Shown here in pieces: positions 1 through 9,551 of a DNA stretch of 64,000 nt. Source of the stretch: JAAELZ01 sp965237995 (GTDB taxonomy: Bacteria; Pseudomonadota; Gammaproteobacteria; Arenicellales; Poriferihabitantaceae). The stretch spans positions 310,001 through 374,000 of the forward strand of contig CBDEGO010000005.1 in NCBI GenBank assembly GCA_965237995.1. The letters are read 5' to 3'. The notes below the pieces were generated by a model. That model worked only from the letters and a program-made list of their open reading frames with translations. It was not told the origin of the DNA and did not search any database. The position numbers and the translations under genes are program-made. Numbering within the stretch: the first letter of the stretch is position 1; every line of letters starts with the position of its first letter.

Positions 1-501
1 CAAGTTACCTTAGCGAATCAAAATAGCACTAGAGCGATTCCACTGGAAGATTTGTACGTTGATTACATGAAAAAATCGATGCGCGACGACGAGCTTGTGC
101 TTAATGTATTTGTGCCCGTTCCTCGCGCTGGACAAGTTTTTAGAACCTACAAACTATCTAAGCGCTACGATTCTGATATTTCAGCGGTATGCGCGGCCTT
201 TGCCCTACAACTTGAAGGGGAAAACATTGTAGATGCGCGTATCGCTTTCGGCGGAATGGCGGCGACACCCAAACGCGCCTCGAATACTGAACAAATTTTA
301 ATTGGTCGAGATTGGGATGAGGAGACAGCGCAATTAGGTATCAACCAACTTAAGGCGGATTATGCTCCTTTAGGCGATGCCCGCGCATCGGCTAGCAATC
401 GAATGCTAACGGCAGAAAACCTGTTACAACGATTTTATTTAGAAACGAAACCAACTGCGGCGCTGTCGGATGAGCAAGTCAGTGTTTTTGCTATTAATTA
501 A
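1..501 (+). CDS. xdhA: Xanthine dehydrogenase small subunit XdhA, C-terminal part
   Basis: The frame is open from base 1, so only the C-terminal ~166 residues are present and the true start lies before the window. The visible part resembles the FAD-binding/CO-dehydrogenase flavoprotein C-terminal domain of XdhA (KLSKRYDSDISAVCAAF, IAFGGMAATPKRA). In the family this subunit carries two [2Fe-2S] clusters and FAD and passes electrons from the molybdenum subunit to NAD. The stop overlaps the xdhB start by one base (TAATG), so the two subunits are translationally coupled. First visible gene of a purine catabolic operon. Confidence 0.9.
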   Translation, partial: QVTLANQNSTRAIPLEDLYVDYMKKSMRDDELVLNVFVPVPRAGQVFRTYKLSKRYDSDISAVCAAFALQLEGENIVDARIAFGGMAATPKRASNTEQILIGRDWDEETAQLGINQLKADYAPLGDARASASNRMLTAENLLQRFYLETKPTAALSDEQVSVFAIN

Positions 502-2846
502 TGAACCGTACACCTGACACACACAAACTAACTAACACCTTGCAAAGCAAGGCTGTGGCGCATGAATCGGCGGCGCTACATGTGAGCGGAGAGGCAGATT
601 ATATCGACGATTTGCCAGAGCTTGCGGGCACACTGCATTGTGCTTTAGGTTTAAGTCAACAGGCCCACGCCACCATCAAATCAATGGATTTAAGCCCAGT
701 GCTTGAGATGCCCGATGTAGTTGATGTTGTGACGGTAAGTGACATCCCCGGCAACAACGATTGCGGCGCCATCATTAACGATGATCCGATATTCGCGGAC
801 GGTGTGGTGCAGTATGTCGGCCAACCACTATTTGCGGTACTCGCGACTAATATACTCGCAGCGCGCAGAGCAGCGGTTAAAGCCGTTATCGAATACGATG
901 CTCTGCCCGCTATTTTGTCTGTGCAAGAGTCAAAGGCGCAGCAAGCGTTTCATATTCCCACCATGCAATGCGTACAAGGGGATGCGGCAACCAAGTTAGC
1001 AACCGCTACTCACCGCATGCAGGGCAAGTTAAATGTTGGCGGGCAGGAGCAGTTCTATTTGGAAGGACAAATTTCATACGCCATCCCTAAAGAAAACCGT
1101 AGCATCTATCTGTATTGTTCGACTCAGCACCCCACTGAGATGCAGCATACCGTTGCGCATGCACTTGAGCTTAAAAACAACCAAGTCACCGTAGAAATAC
1201 GCCGCATGGGCGGCGGTTTTGGCGGTAAAGAATCTCAGTCGGTTTTATTTGCTTGTATCGCGTCTATTGGCGCTCAAAAAACCGGTCGACCGGTGAAGTT
1301 ACGCCTAGACAGAGACGATGATTTTTTGATTACCGGAAAGCGCCACTGCTTTTATTATGAGTATGATGTTGGCTACGACGACGAAGGCCAAATTCAAGCC
1401 TCAGATATTGATATGGTTTTGCGCTCGGGGTTTTCTACTGATTTATCACCACCCGTTGCGGCGCGCGCGGTGTGCCATTTTGACAATGCCTATTATTTGA
1501 GCGATACCGACATCAAGGCGAGCTGCGGAAAAACCAACACACAATCGAATACCGCGTTCCGCGGCTTCGGTGGCCCGCAAGGCGCCATCGCAATTGAATA
1601 CATACTAGACAATATCGCCCGTGAACTGGACGTCGACCCGTTGCTTATTCGCAAGCGTAATTTTTACGGTATTGATGACCGCAATATCACGCCCTACGGC
1701 CAGACCGTTAAAGATAACGTAGTATTAGAGTTGGTCGAGCAATTAGAACAGAGTAGCGACTACCAACAACGGCGCGAGCAGACTCGGCTCTTTAACCAAA
1801 CTAGTCCTATCCTCAAAAAAGGGATTTATTTAACACCGCTTAAATTTGGCATCTCGTTTAACGTGGTGCATTTCAATCAGGCAGGTGCCTTGGTTCATGT
1901 GTACTTAGATGGCTCCATTTTGGTAAACCACGGCGGAACGGAAATGGGCCAAGGCCTAAATACCAAAGTGGCACAAGTGGTCGCGAATGAGCTGGGCGTT
2001 GATTTAGCTACCGTAAAAAGTACGGCCACTCAAACTGATAAAGTCGCCAACACGTCTGCCACTGCTGCCTCTACAGGTGCAGATTTAAACGGCATGGCGG
2101 CAAGAAACGCGGCTCGCACCATCAAGAAGCGCTTGGCAAAGCTTGCTGCGCGACAATATGGAGGAAAGCCCAAGCAAGTTAGCTTTAGTGATAACCTTGT
2201 CCATGTAAATGGCCATGTTATAGAATTTACCGAGTTGGTAACTAGCGCCTATGAGCAGCGGGTACAGCTGTGGTCTGACGGTTTTTATAAAACGCCCAAT
2301 CTGAGTTGGGACAAAGACACGATGAAGGGCAGTCCGTTTTATTATTTTGCATACGGCGCTTCTGTTTCTGAAGTCATCGTAGACACGTTAACGGGTGAGT
2401 GGAAACTGTTACGCGCAGATTTATTGCATGACGCGGGTAATTCCATCAACCCAGCAATTGATATCGGCCAAGTTGAGGGCGCCTATATTCAAGGAATGGG
2501 TTGGTTAACCACCGAAGAGCTATGGTGGAATGACGCCGGTAAATTAATGACTCATGCGCCATCCACCTATAAGATTCCAGCCGTCAATGATTGCCCCGAT
2601 GATTTTCGTGTCGATTTATTCCAAAATGAAAATGCTGAGAAAACGATTCTACGCTCAAAAGCAGTTGGCGAACCACCTTTGCTATTAGCGTTTTCAGTAT
2701 TTTTCGCGATACGAGATGCGATAGCCAGCGTCACTGATTATAAAATAAACCCCGAACTGGATGCTCCGGCCACCTGCGAACGCATTCTCTCAGCGATAAC
2801 CAAGCTTAAGCGCGTCGCAGCGACAAAAGCACAAAATACAAACTAG
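501..2846 (+). CDS. xdhB: Xanthine dehydrogenase molybdopterin-binding subunit XdhB
   Basis: A 781-residue protein, the usual XdhB length. It oxidises hypoxanthine to xanthine and xanthine to urate using a molybdenum cofactor. Visible family signatures are GGGFGGKE (about residues 236-243), AFRGFGGPQG (about 352), the GGTEMGQGLNTK segment and VGEPPLLL near residue 722, which contains the expected active-site glutamate. The start is fixed by a one-base overlap with xdhA. The next gene, puuD, follows after two bases. The xdhC insertion chaperone is not visible here. Alternative molybdenum hydroxylases are unlikely given the purine-pathway neighbours. Confidence 0.95.
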   Translation: MNRTPDTHKLTNTLQSKAVAHESAALHVSGEADYIDDLPELAGTLHCALGLSQQAHATIKSMDLSPVLEMPDVVDVVTVSDIPGNNDCGAIINDDPIFADGVVQYVGQPLFAVLATNILAARRAAVKAVIEYDALPAILSVQESKAQQAFHIPTMQCVQGDAATKLATATHRMQGKLNVGGQEQFYLEGQISYAIPKENRSIYLYCSTQHPTEMQHTVAHALELKNNQVTVEIRRMGGGFGGKESQSVLFACIASIGAQKTGRPVKLRLDRDDDFLITGKRHCFYYEYDVGYDDEGQIQASDIDMVLRSGFSTDLSPPVAARAVCHFDNAYYLSDTDIKASCGKTNTQSNTAFRGFGGPQGAIAIEYILDNIARELDVDPLLIRKRNFYGIDDRNITPYGQTVKDNVVLELVEQLEQSSDYQQRREQTRLFNQTSPILKKGIYLTPLKFGISFNVVHFNQAGALVHVYLDGSILVNHGGTEMGQGLNTKVAQVVANELGVDLATVKSTATQTDKVANTSATAASTGADLNGMAARNAARTIKKRLAKLAARQYGGKPKQVSFSDNLVHVNGHVIEFTELVTSAYEQRVQLWSDGFYKTPNLSWDKDTMKGSPFYYFAYGASVSEVIVDTLTGEWKLLRADLLHDAGNSINPAIDIGQVEGAYIQGMGWLTTEELWWNDAGKLMTHAPSTYKIPAVNDCPDDFRVDLFQNENAEKTILRSKAVGEPPLLLAFSVFFAIRDAIASVTDYKINPELDAPATCERILSAITKLKRVAATKAQNTN

Positions 2847-2848
2847 AT

Positions 2849-4045
2849 ATGGAAGCTTATGTCATCGAATGGCTTAATTTACTCGGCAGATGGTTGCATA
2901 TGATCGTCGGTGTTGCGTGGATTGGCGCCTCTTTTTATTTTGTTTGGCTAGACAACCATTTACTACCACCCAAAAAGCAAGAAGATCATGATTTAGGCGT
3001 TGGCGGTGAAGTCTGGTCAGTCCACGGCGGTGGGTTTTATCATGCCCAAAAATACAAACTAGCACCGCCTGAGATGCCCTCCACCTTACATTGGTTCAAG
3101 TGGGAGGCCTACTCAACTTGGCTCTCTGGCGTGTTTTTATTGGCGCTAATCTATTGGTATGGCGCAGAGCTTTATACTATTGATGCTTCTGTCATGGTGT
3201 TAAGCAAGCCCATAGCCATTATTATCGGAATAAGCTGCTTAGTAGGCGGATGGGTAATTTATGACCTGATATGTAAATCCTCGATCGGCAAAAATGATAA
3301 AAACTTAAGCATCGCCATTGCGGTATTTGTCAGCGTTTCTGCCTTTTTACTGTGCCACCTTTTCAGCGGTCGCGCGGCCTATATGCATTTTGGGGCAATG
3401 CTAGGCACCATCATGGTCGGCAATGTATTCTTCATCATTATTCCTGGGCAAAAAGCTTTGGTCGCAGCGGCTAGCAGCGGTGGTGAACCTGACCCTATCC
3501 ACAGCGCCAACGCGAAGCAGCGCTCAGTACACAATACTTTTTTCACCTTACCGGTACTCTTCGTAATGATAAGTAATCATTACGCAATGACCTATGGCCA
3601 TTCGCTAAATTGGTTAATACTTATTGGCATTTGCGTTATTGGCGGACTTATTAGAATTTATTTTGTTCAGCGTCATTTCGGCCATCATAAACCTATACTA
3701 TTAGTCGGTGCCTTGGTTGTATTAGCGGCACTTGCGGCACTCGCAGCCCCCAAACCTCATAAAGAAACAGAGACCCTTATCAGCCAAGCTGAACTTTTCG
3801 CTAAAACCAAGCTAGCGGTAGAATCACGTTGTAGTAGCTGTCATAGTACATCGCCGACCCAAGCTGGGTTTAGCAGCGCCCCTAAAGGTATTTTGTTAGA
3901 AACAGACGAGCAAATTAACAAACAGGCTGCGATTATTCATCAACAAGTTGTATTAACCAAAGCGATGCCCATTGGCAATTTGACCGGTATGACAGAAGAG
4001 GAGCGATTAATCATCGACCAATGGTTTTCTACTCTAGGCAAATAA
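2849..4045 (+). CDS. puuD: Membrane urate hydroxylase PuuD with cytochrome c domain
   Basis: A 398-residue integral membrane protein that hydroxylates urate to 5-hydroxyisourate. The N-terminus (WLHMIVGVAWIGASFYFVW) and several further hydrophobic helices match the PuuD (DUF989) membrane domain. The last ~80 residues form a c-type cytochrome domain with a single CxxCH haem site (CSSCH, about residues 328-332), so electrons probably go to the respiratory chain rather than directly to oxygen. It sits two bases after xdhB and seven before uraD, all in one operon. It replaces the soluble uricase used by other bacteria. Confidence 0.92.
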   Translation: MEAYVIEWLNLLGRWLHMIVGVAWIGASFYFVWLDNHLLPPKKQEDHDLGVGGEVWSVHGGGFYHAQKYKLAPPEMPSTLHWFKWEAYSTWLSGVFLLALIYWYGAELYTIDASVMVLSKPIAIIIGISCLVGGWVIYDLICKSSIGKNDKNLSIAIAVFVSVSAFLLCHLFSGRAAYMHFGAMLGTIMVGNVFFIIIPGQKALVAAASSGGEPDPIHSANAKQRSVHNTFFTLPVLFVMISNHYAMTYGHSLNWLILIGICVIGGLIRIYFVQRHFGHHKPILLVGALVVLAALAALAAPKPHKETETLISQAELFAKTKLAVESRCSSCHSTSPTQAGFSSAPKGILLETDEQINKQAAIIHQQVVLTKAMPIGNLTGMTEEERLIIDQWFSTLGK

Positions 4046-4051
4046 CGAAAA

Positions 4052-4576
4052 ATGCATTTTAACGGGCTGACACAAACCAACAAAGAACAATTCGTTACCG
4101 TATTTGGCGGCGTATATGAACACTCTGCTTGGATTGCGCAAACATTGTGGGAAGCTGGAATCACCCCACAACATGACAATTTAGAGCAGTTAGCGACTGA
4201 CTTAGCTGCGATTGTGAATAATGCGACAAGCCAACAAAAGCTTGATTTAATTATCGCTCACCCTGATCTAGCTGGGCGCGCTGCGCAACAAGGCACGCTT
4301 ACTCAAGAGTCGACTTCTGAACAAGCTGGTGCAGGCATTGATCAATGCACCAAAGAAGAATTTGAGTTGTTTACGCAATTTAATGCAGATTATAAAGCCA
4401 AATTTAACTTTCCTTTCATTATGGCAGTTAAGGGCAGTAATCGACATTTGATCCTCGCGGCCTTCAAACAGCGTTTAACCAATGACTACAACTCAGAGTT
4501 TGATCGTGCCATCAACGAGATTCACAAAATAGCGCGCTTGCGTCTTGAAGCCATCGCGGAACAAACTGCCCAATAA
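4052..4576 (+). CDS. uraD: OHCU decarboxylase UraD
   Basis: A 174-residue 2-oxo-4-hydroxy-4-carboxy-5-ureidoimidazoline decarboxylase, the step that yields S-allantoin. The family motif HPDLAG is at about residues 69-74, followed by the SEQAGAG(I)D segment and FPFIMAVKG near the C-terminus. It is spaced seven bases after puuD. The intervening 5-hydroxyisourate hydrolase (hiuH/pucM) is not in the visible operon, so it must be encoded elsewhere or the step is spontaneous. Confidence 0.93.
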   Translation: MHFNGLTQTNKEQFVTVFGGVYEHSAWIAQTLWEAGITPQHDNLEQLATDLAAIVNNATSQQKLDLIIAHPDLAGRAAQQGTLTQESTSEQAGAGIDQCTKEEFELFTQFNADYKAKFNFPFIMAVKGSNRHLILAAFKQRLTNDYNSEFDRAINEIHKIARLRLEAIAEQTAQ

Positions 4577-4599
4577 GTATTATTTTCAAACAGCAAGCA

Positions 4600-5913
4600 G
4601 TGCATTCTCACAACATAAAAACCGCTTATCGCGCCTCTATTCTGCATTACTTGAGTGATCCTGGTTCTGCTGATGATGCTAACGCAATCGAGTATTTTGA
4701 AGATGGCATACTCATTATTGATAACGAGGGTTATGTAGCTAACATTGGCGAGGCCAGTGCGTTGTTGCCCTCGCTCCCTGCTGACATGAAAGTTGTCGAT
4801 TACGCAGGAAAGTTAATTCTACCTGGACTTATCGATACCCATATTCATTATCCACAAACAGATATCATCGCGTCCTACGGTGTAGATTTGCTACATTGGT
4901 TAAATACCTATACTTTTCCCACAGAAGAGCAGTTTAAGTCTTACCAACACGCTCAAGAAGTAGCCGAATTTTTTCTAGAAGAACTACTGCGCAATGGCAC
5001 CACCACAGCCTTGGTGCTGGGCACTGTACACCCTACTTCAGCTGATGCCATTTTTTCAGCATCCAAGCAGCTCAATATGCGTATGATCGCCGGCAAGGTG
5101 ATGATGGATCGTAATGCCCCTGATTACTTGCTCGACACGCCAGAGTCTAGTTATGAACACAGCGCCGAGCTAATTGATAAATGGCATAAAGTAGATCGCT
5201 TGCTTTACGCCATTACTCCGCGCTTCGCCCCGACCTCAAGCGAGCAGCAGTTAGCACTGGCATCACAATTAGCTAAAGAACACGCGGACACTTACATACA
5301 CACTCATGTAGCAGAGAACCCAAAAGAAATTGCTTGGGCTAGAGAGCTCTTCCCTTGGTCGAGGAGTTATTTGGATGTGTACGATCACTATGATTTATTG
5401 CGTGATCGCTCAATGTACGCGCATGGAATTTACTTTGACGAAACCGACCGCAAACGCATGGTAGAAACCGGCGCATCGGTAGCCTCATGCCCGACATCCA
5501 ACACTTTTCTGGGCAGTGGTTTATTCGATTATCTGCAAGCCTTAGATGACGATATTCGTGTTAGCGTAGCGACGGATGTGGGAGGCGGAACGAGTTTTAG
5601 CATGCTGCAAACACTAGCAGAAGCCTATAAGGTGCAGCAATTAAACGGCAGCCAACTTTCTCCTGACCGCTTGTTGTACCTCGCCACACTAGGCAACGCA
5701 CGGTCATTATATCTCGATGATAAAATTGGGAACTTACAAGTGGGCAAAGAAGCGGATTTTATTGTTATCGATTATGCCGCCACGCCATTAATTGAGCGCC
5801 GAACCAACATTGCAAAATCACTACAAGAAAAGCTGTTCGCGATGATCATCATGGGAGATGACCGCGCTATTTACGCCACCCATATTATGGGAGAGTGCGC
5901 TTATAGCAAGTGA
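4600..5913 (+). CDS. guaD: Guanine deaminase
   Basis: A 437-residue amidohydrolase that converts guanine to xanthine and so feeds XdhAB. The metal-binding motif DTHIHYPQ is near residues 80-87, with THVAENP, YAHGIYF and ATDVGGGTSFS carrying further metal and substrate ligands typical of bacterial GuaD. The start is GTG at 4600, since no in-frame ATG lies nearby and the family alignment begins close to here. It follows uraD by 23 bases and closes the purine operon; its stop overlaps an upstream extension of the rdgC frame but not the likely rdgC start. Confidence 0.92.
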   Translation: MHSHNIKTAYRASILHYLSDPGSADDANAIEYFEDGILIIDNEGYVANIGEASALLPSLPADMKVVDYAGKLILPGLIDTHIHYPQTDIIASYGVDLLHWLNTYTFPTEEQFKSYQHAQEVAEFFLEELLRNGTTTALVLGTVHPTSADAIFSASKQLNMRMIAGKVMMDRNAPDYLLDTPESSYEHSAELIDKWHKVDRLLYAITPRFAPTSSEQQLALASQLAKEHADTYIHTHVAENPKEIAWARELFPWSRSYLDVYDHYDLLRDRSMYAHGIYFDETDRKRMVETGASVASCPTSNTFLGSGLFDYLQALDDDIRVSVATDVGGGTSFSMLQTLAEAYKVQQLNGSQLSPDRLLYLATLGNARSLYLDDKIGNLQVGKEADFIVIDYAATPLIERRTNIAKSLQEKLFAMIIMGDDRAIYATHIMGECAYSK

Positions 5914-6041
5914 CCGACTTGCACTGTTTAGTCGACGAGAGTTTGCCACACTCAATCAATCAATCAAGATTTGCACCTTTTCTACCCAAAGATATTGGTA
6001 GAATCCGCCGTCCAAATTCTGCCTTACAGTGCCCTTACTTC

Positions 6042-6947
6042 ATGTGGTTTAAAAATTTACAAATATACCGTCTGACTAAACCCTTAGAAGTCGAGCCACA
6101 AGAATTGAGTGAGCTATTATCCGCCGCCGCATTTGTACCTTGCAGCAGTCAAGAGCCAACCAGTTCGGGCTGGGTACCACCGTTAGGCAACTTAAGCGAA
6201 GAGTTTGTACATGCAAGCAATGGCTATATTATGGTGTGCAATAAACGCCAAGATAAATTACTGCCTGCATCCGTTGTTAACGAGGAATTAGCTGAGAAGG
6301 TGGCGCATATTGAAGCAACGGATGCCCGCAGCGTCTCACGCAAGGAGCGTCATGCACTCAAAGAAGAGATCATCTTCACGTTACTACCTCAAGCCTTTGC
6401 AAAATCCAGCCTACAGTTTGCTTATTTTTCTACGCGCGACCAAACCTTAGTGCTCAACGCGGCGTCGGTAAAAAAAGCGGACGAGTTTATTCAAGATTTA
6501 CGTAAAGCCATGGGGTCCTTGCCCCTCATCCCGCTTGCAACTAACAATGTGCCGATAGATGCGATGACCAAGTGGGTCAATAACGGCGCTATTAGCCACG
6601 GTTTTGAACTAGGCGGCGAGTGTGATCTACGCGATAACGTGGACTTAGCAAGCGTGATTCGTTGCAAGAACCAAGATTTACTTTCGGATGAAATTCAAGG
6701 GCATTTAAAAGCGAATATGCATGTCAGCAAACTTGCACTGAGCTGGAACGAAAAAATAGAATGTGTACTGGATGAAAAGCTAGGAATAAAGCGCTTACGC
6801 TTTACCGATGTGCTGCAAGAACAAGTCGAACATGCTGATGATATGGCAAGCCAGTTTGATGCTGACTTTGCTCTGATGAGCATAGAGCTATCCGCGTTTA
6901 GCAATGCCCTTGTTGATACCTTAGGCGGTGCGAGCGCTACCGAATAA
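6042..6947 (+). CDS. rdgC: Recombination-associated protein RdgC
   Basis: A 301-residue RdgC, a ring-shaped DNA-binding protein that modulates RecA. I start it at ATG 6042, because RdgC proteins begin MWFKNLQIYRL and the family is about 303 residues long. The reading frame stays open to 5910, but those 44 extra residues have no family counterpart. The EPTSSGWVPPLG segment and the KLALSWNEKIECVLDEKL region are characteristic. It follows guaD after a 128-base gap, so it may have its own promoter. Normal length, no damage seen. Confidence 0.93.
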   Translation: MWFKNLQIYRLTKPLEVEPQELSELLSAAAFVPCSSQEPTSSGWVPPLGNLSEEFVHASNGYIMVCNKRQDKLLPASVVNEELAEKVAHIEATDARSVSRKERHALKEEIIFTLLPQAFAKSSLQFAYFSTRDQTLVLNAASVKKADEFIQDLRKAMGSLPLIPLATNNVPIDAMTKWVNNGAISHGFELGGECDLRDNVDLASVIRCKNQDLLSDEIQGHLKANMHVSKLALSWNEKIECVLDEKLGIKRLRFTDVLQEQVEHADDMASQFDADFALMSIELSAFSNALVDTLGGASATE

Positions 6948-6955
6948 AGTTATCT

Positions 6956-7387
6956 TCACTCAAGCAAGCGTCTAACTTCACCTTTGCCATCGCGATGAAA
7001 ACCTTCGCAGTCATTACCGTAATAAGTAAACTGCATCACAGGACCACGAGGTACTGCAATACCCACAAATTTACCTGGGCATGATGATGTTTGGAGCAAA
7101 GTAAAGCGTATCGCACTCCCTTCCAAAGCACCTGTAAACGTTCCAGTGCCGCGAATCGTTTGGTCAGTGGTCGTCGTCGTACGATAAGTGCCTTTGACCG
7201 TCGTACCGTTCTGATTTAGTGAAAATACAATGTCGTCCAATGGTTTGAGACTGGTTGAATACGTGCCTTTCCAATTGCCCGTTACATTAATTGCACGATC
7301 TCCACCACTGCTACTATCACTGCCACCACAAGCACCCAACCCAATGGCAACGACCAAAGTCAAAGCGATTTTTACTAGGTGTTTCAA
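6956..7387 (-). CDS. Small lipoprotein of unknown function
   Basis: A 143-residue protein with a lipoprotein signal peptide: a charged start, a hydrophobic stretch and the lipobox LGAC near residue 20, then a Gly/Ser-rich linker. The mature part looks beta-rich (VTGNWKGTYS, GTYRTTTTTDQTIRGTGTFTG), as in small secreted lipocalin-like or avidin-like folds. I cannot assign a named family. It is convergent with rdgC, with only eight bases between the stops. Confidence 0.7.
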   Translation of the reverse strand: MKHLVKIALTLVVAIGLGACGGSDSSSGGDRAINVTGNWKGTYSTSLKPLDDIVFSLNQNGTTVKGTYRTTTTTDQTIRGTGTFTGALEGSAIRFTLLQTSSCPGKFVGIAVPRGPVMQFTYYGNDCEGFHRDGKGEVRRLLE

Positions 7388-7598
7388 TGCTTTATCCTAA
7401 AAAATGCGTTCATTTTACCCGCATAGTATAAATCACCCACCCAACTATGATAAACGTATTAACGTTAAAATAAGTTAATCTATAGTGATCTATTTACTTC
7501 TACCCAAAGGCCATAAATTAGTCGTTAAAATCAAAACTGTTTTGACGTAAAGGACGAATCGACAGATAATATTCGGATCAACAACAAGAGAACAATCA

Positions 7599-8309
7599 AT
7601 GACTAAAGCGATCATACATGCACTAGAGTTAGGCCCGATGGAGAACTTCGTCTATTTAATTGAAGACCCTAGTTCCCAGCGCTGCGCAGTTGTTGACCCT
7701 GCGTGGGATGTGGCATCGATTACCGCACTCGCCGAGAAAAAAGAACTGAATATCACCGATGTGTTACTCACTCACTCCCACGACGACCACATCAATGGCA
7801 TTAATGGCGTGCTAGATAGTTACGATGCCGAAGTACATTTGCTGCACGCTGAAGCCAAGCACTGGGGTAACACTGACCTGAAAGCCAGCCTGCACTATGG
7901 TGGCGATGTATTGTCTTTGGGTAAAACAAATATTGAAATTCTCCATACTCCAGGACACACCCCCGGATCGGCGTGTTACAAGGTCAATGACGAGCTACTA
8001 ACTGGAGACACCCTATTTGTGTTCGGTTGCGGAAGATGCGATATGCACGGAGGCGACCCAAATGAAATGTTTAACACACTAAACGACATGAGAACAAATT
8101 TACCGGCTGATACCGTCATTAGACCCGGTCATAACTATGCGGTAAAAACATCCTGCACCTTGCATGAGCAAACGCAAGGCAATCCATTTATGCATTTTAA
8201 CGAGGCCGAAGAATTTGTACGCTTTCGAATGCAGGTTCACGGCCAGGTAAGAAGTGGGCCATATGACGCAATTTCAAAACAACAAACACAACAATGGATT
8301 AAAACTTAA
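7599..8309 (+). CDS. Metallo-beta-lactamase-fold hydrolase, glyoxalase II-like
   Basis: A 236-residue MBL-fold enzyme. The HxHxDH zinc motif is HSHDDH (about residues 58-63), with later metal ligands in TPGHTPGS and LLTGDTLFVFGCGRCD, and PGHNY near residue 184. This pattern fits hydroxyacylglutathione hydrolase-like and persulfide dioxygenase-like proteins; the DLFV-type acidic and cysteine residues in GCGRCD suggest the glyoxalase-II-like YcbL/GloB-related group. The substrate cannot be set from sequence. The start ATG at 7599 has an AAGAGAA ribosome site. It is convergent with rpsI across a shared terminator. Confidence 0.8.
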   Translation: MTKAIIHALELGPMENFVYLIEDPSSQRCAVVDPAWDVASITALAEKKELNITDVLLTHSHDDHINGINGVLDSYDAEVHLLHAEAKHWGNTDLKASLHYGGDVLSLGKTNIEILHTPGHTPGSACYKVNDELLTGDTLFVFGCGRCDMHGGDPNEMFNTLNDMRTNLPADTVIRPGHNYAVKTSCTLHEQTQGNPFMHFNEAEEFVRFRMQVHGQVRSGPYDAISKQQTQQWIKT

Positions 8310-8389
8310 GTGGCGTATTCAACCAGGAATCACAGTTAAACAGCGACTAACACACGCATCCGCCACTATTTGGTGATATTGTAAGCATA

Positions 8390-8422
8390 AAAAACCAGCT
8401 ACTAAGTAAGTAGCTGGTTTTT
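8390..8422. terminator. Bidirectional intrinsic terminator
   Basis: A 14-bp perfect stem (8390-8403 with 8409-8422) around a five-base AAGTA loop. The A-rich and T-rich arms mean it can act on both strands. It lies between the convergent MBL hydrolase and rpsI, as expected for a shared terminator. Confidence 0.88.
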
Positions 8423-8458
8423 GCTAGACGTTCGACTACGCCTAAGAGGCCGTATAAA

Positions 8459-8854
8459 TTAACGCTTAGAGAATTGAGGACGCTTACGCGCCTTACGTAA
8501 ACCGATTTTCTTACGTTCAACTTTACGTGCATCACGTGTTACGAAACCCGCTTGACGTAGTTCACCTTGTAAGGTTTCGTCATAATCGATCAATGCACGG
8601 GTAATACCGTGACGAATCGCACCAGCTTGACCAGTGTTGCCGCCGCCGTTAACGTTAACACGCACGTCAAACTTGTTAGTCACTTCTAGTAATTCTAGAG
8701 GCTGACGTACGATCATACGAGTCGTCTCTCTACCAAAGAACTCTTCTAAAGAGCGATTGTTGATGGTGATGTTGCCACTACCGCTTTCGATAATAACGCG
8801 AGCAGAAGAAGACTTACGTCGTCCTGTGCCTGTATAAGTTTGTTGAGCTGCCAT
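8459..8854 (-). CDS. rpsI: Ribosomal protein S9
   Basis: A 131-residue S9 of normal length. It contains GTGRRKSSSARV near the start and ends in the basic tail KARKRPQFSKR that reaches the ribosomal P site. It lies 18 bases downstream of rplM on the same strand, the usual rplM-rpsI operon. Confidence 0.98.
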   Translation of the reverse strand: MAAQQTYTGTGRRKSSSARVIIESGSGNITINNRSLEEFFGRETTRMIVRQPLELLEVTNKFDVRVNVNGGGNTGQAGAIRHGITRALIDYDETLQGELRQAGFVTRDARKVERKKIGLRKARKRPQFSKR

Positions 8855-8872
8855 ACGCTTTTATATACGCTG

Positions 8873-9304
8873 TTAGTTTAATGTCAAAGTTTCAGGCTGC
8901 TGTGCCTGATGCTGATGTTCTGAGCCTGCGTAGATTTTTAATTTTTTGATCATCGCACGACCTAACTTATTCTTCGGCAGCATACCTTTAACTGCACTTT
9001 CGATCGCACGAGTAGGGTGACGATCGATTAAATCACGCAAGTTAACGGTTTTCAAACCACCTGGAAATCCGGTATGGTGGTGGTATAGTTTGTCATCCAT
9101 TTTATTGCCTGTAACGGCTACTTTTTCAGCGTTTACCACGACGATGTAATCGCCTGTATCAACGTGAGGCGTATACTCTGGCTTATGCTTACCACGTAGG
9201 CGATGAGCAATCTCACTCGCTAGGCGGCCAAGCACCATGTTTTCCGCGTCGACTACATACCAATTATGTTCAACGTTTTGCGCGTTAGCTGAAAATGTTT
9301 TCAT
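8873..9304 (-). CDS. rplM: Ribosomal protein L13
   Basis: A 143-residue L13 of normal length, with WYVVDAENMVLGRLAS, DYIVVVNAEKV and the GMLPKNKLGR motif. First gene of the rplM-rpsI operon. A good sigma-70-type promoter lies 41 bases upstream of the start. Confidence 0.98.
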   Translation of the reverse strand: MKTFSANAQNVEHNWYVVDAENMVLGRLASEIAHRLRGKHKPEYTPHVDTGDYIVVVNAEKVAVTGNKMDDKLYHHHTGFPGGLKTVNLRDLIDRHPTRAIESAVKGMLPKNKLGRAMIKKLKIYAGSEHQHQAQQPETLTLN

Positions 9305-9344
9305 TTGCTTCTAGTTAAATGGAGCCAAGAATTTTGGGCGGCGA

Positions 9345-9373
9345 ATATTACTAAACCTGTATACACTAAACAA
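9345..9373 (-). promoter_or_regulatory. Likely sigma-70 promoter of rplM-rpsI
   Basis: Read on the minus strand, a TTGTTT -35 box (9368-9373) and a TAATAT -10 box (9345-9350) are separated by exactly 17 bases. The position, about 40 bases before the rplM ATG, suits the main ribosomal-protein promoter. Confidence 0.6.
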
Positions 9374-9551
9374 GCCTTTTTACAGATTAGTTTAAGGCGA
9401 ATAGTTTATATCATAGCAATCATTTTGGGGTGCCATTTGCCAGTATCGATGGTGATATGTGTGACTCGTTCATTTTTTTGATACCATGTCATCAAGACCA
9501 TTTTATTCTGAAGCTGAGTCCTCAATTATGCACCGTCGGCGCGAGCGCTAA

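Noticed and set aside
5910..6041. Longer N-terminus for RdgC
   Set aside because: The 44 extra residues have no family match, and RdgC proteins start at MWFKNLQ.
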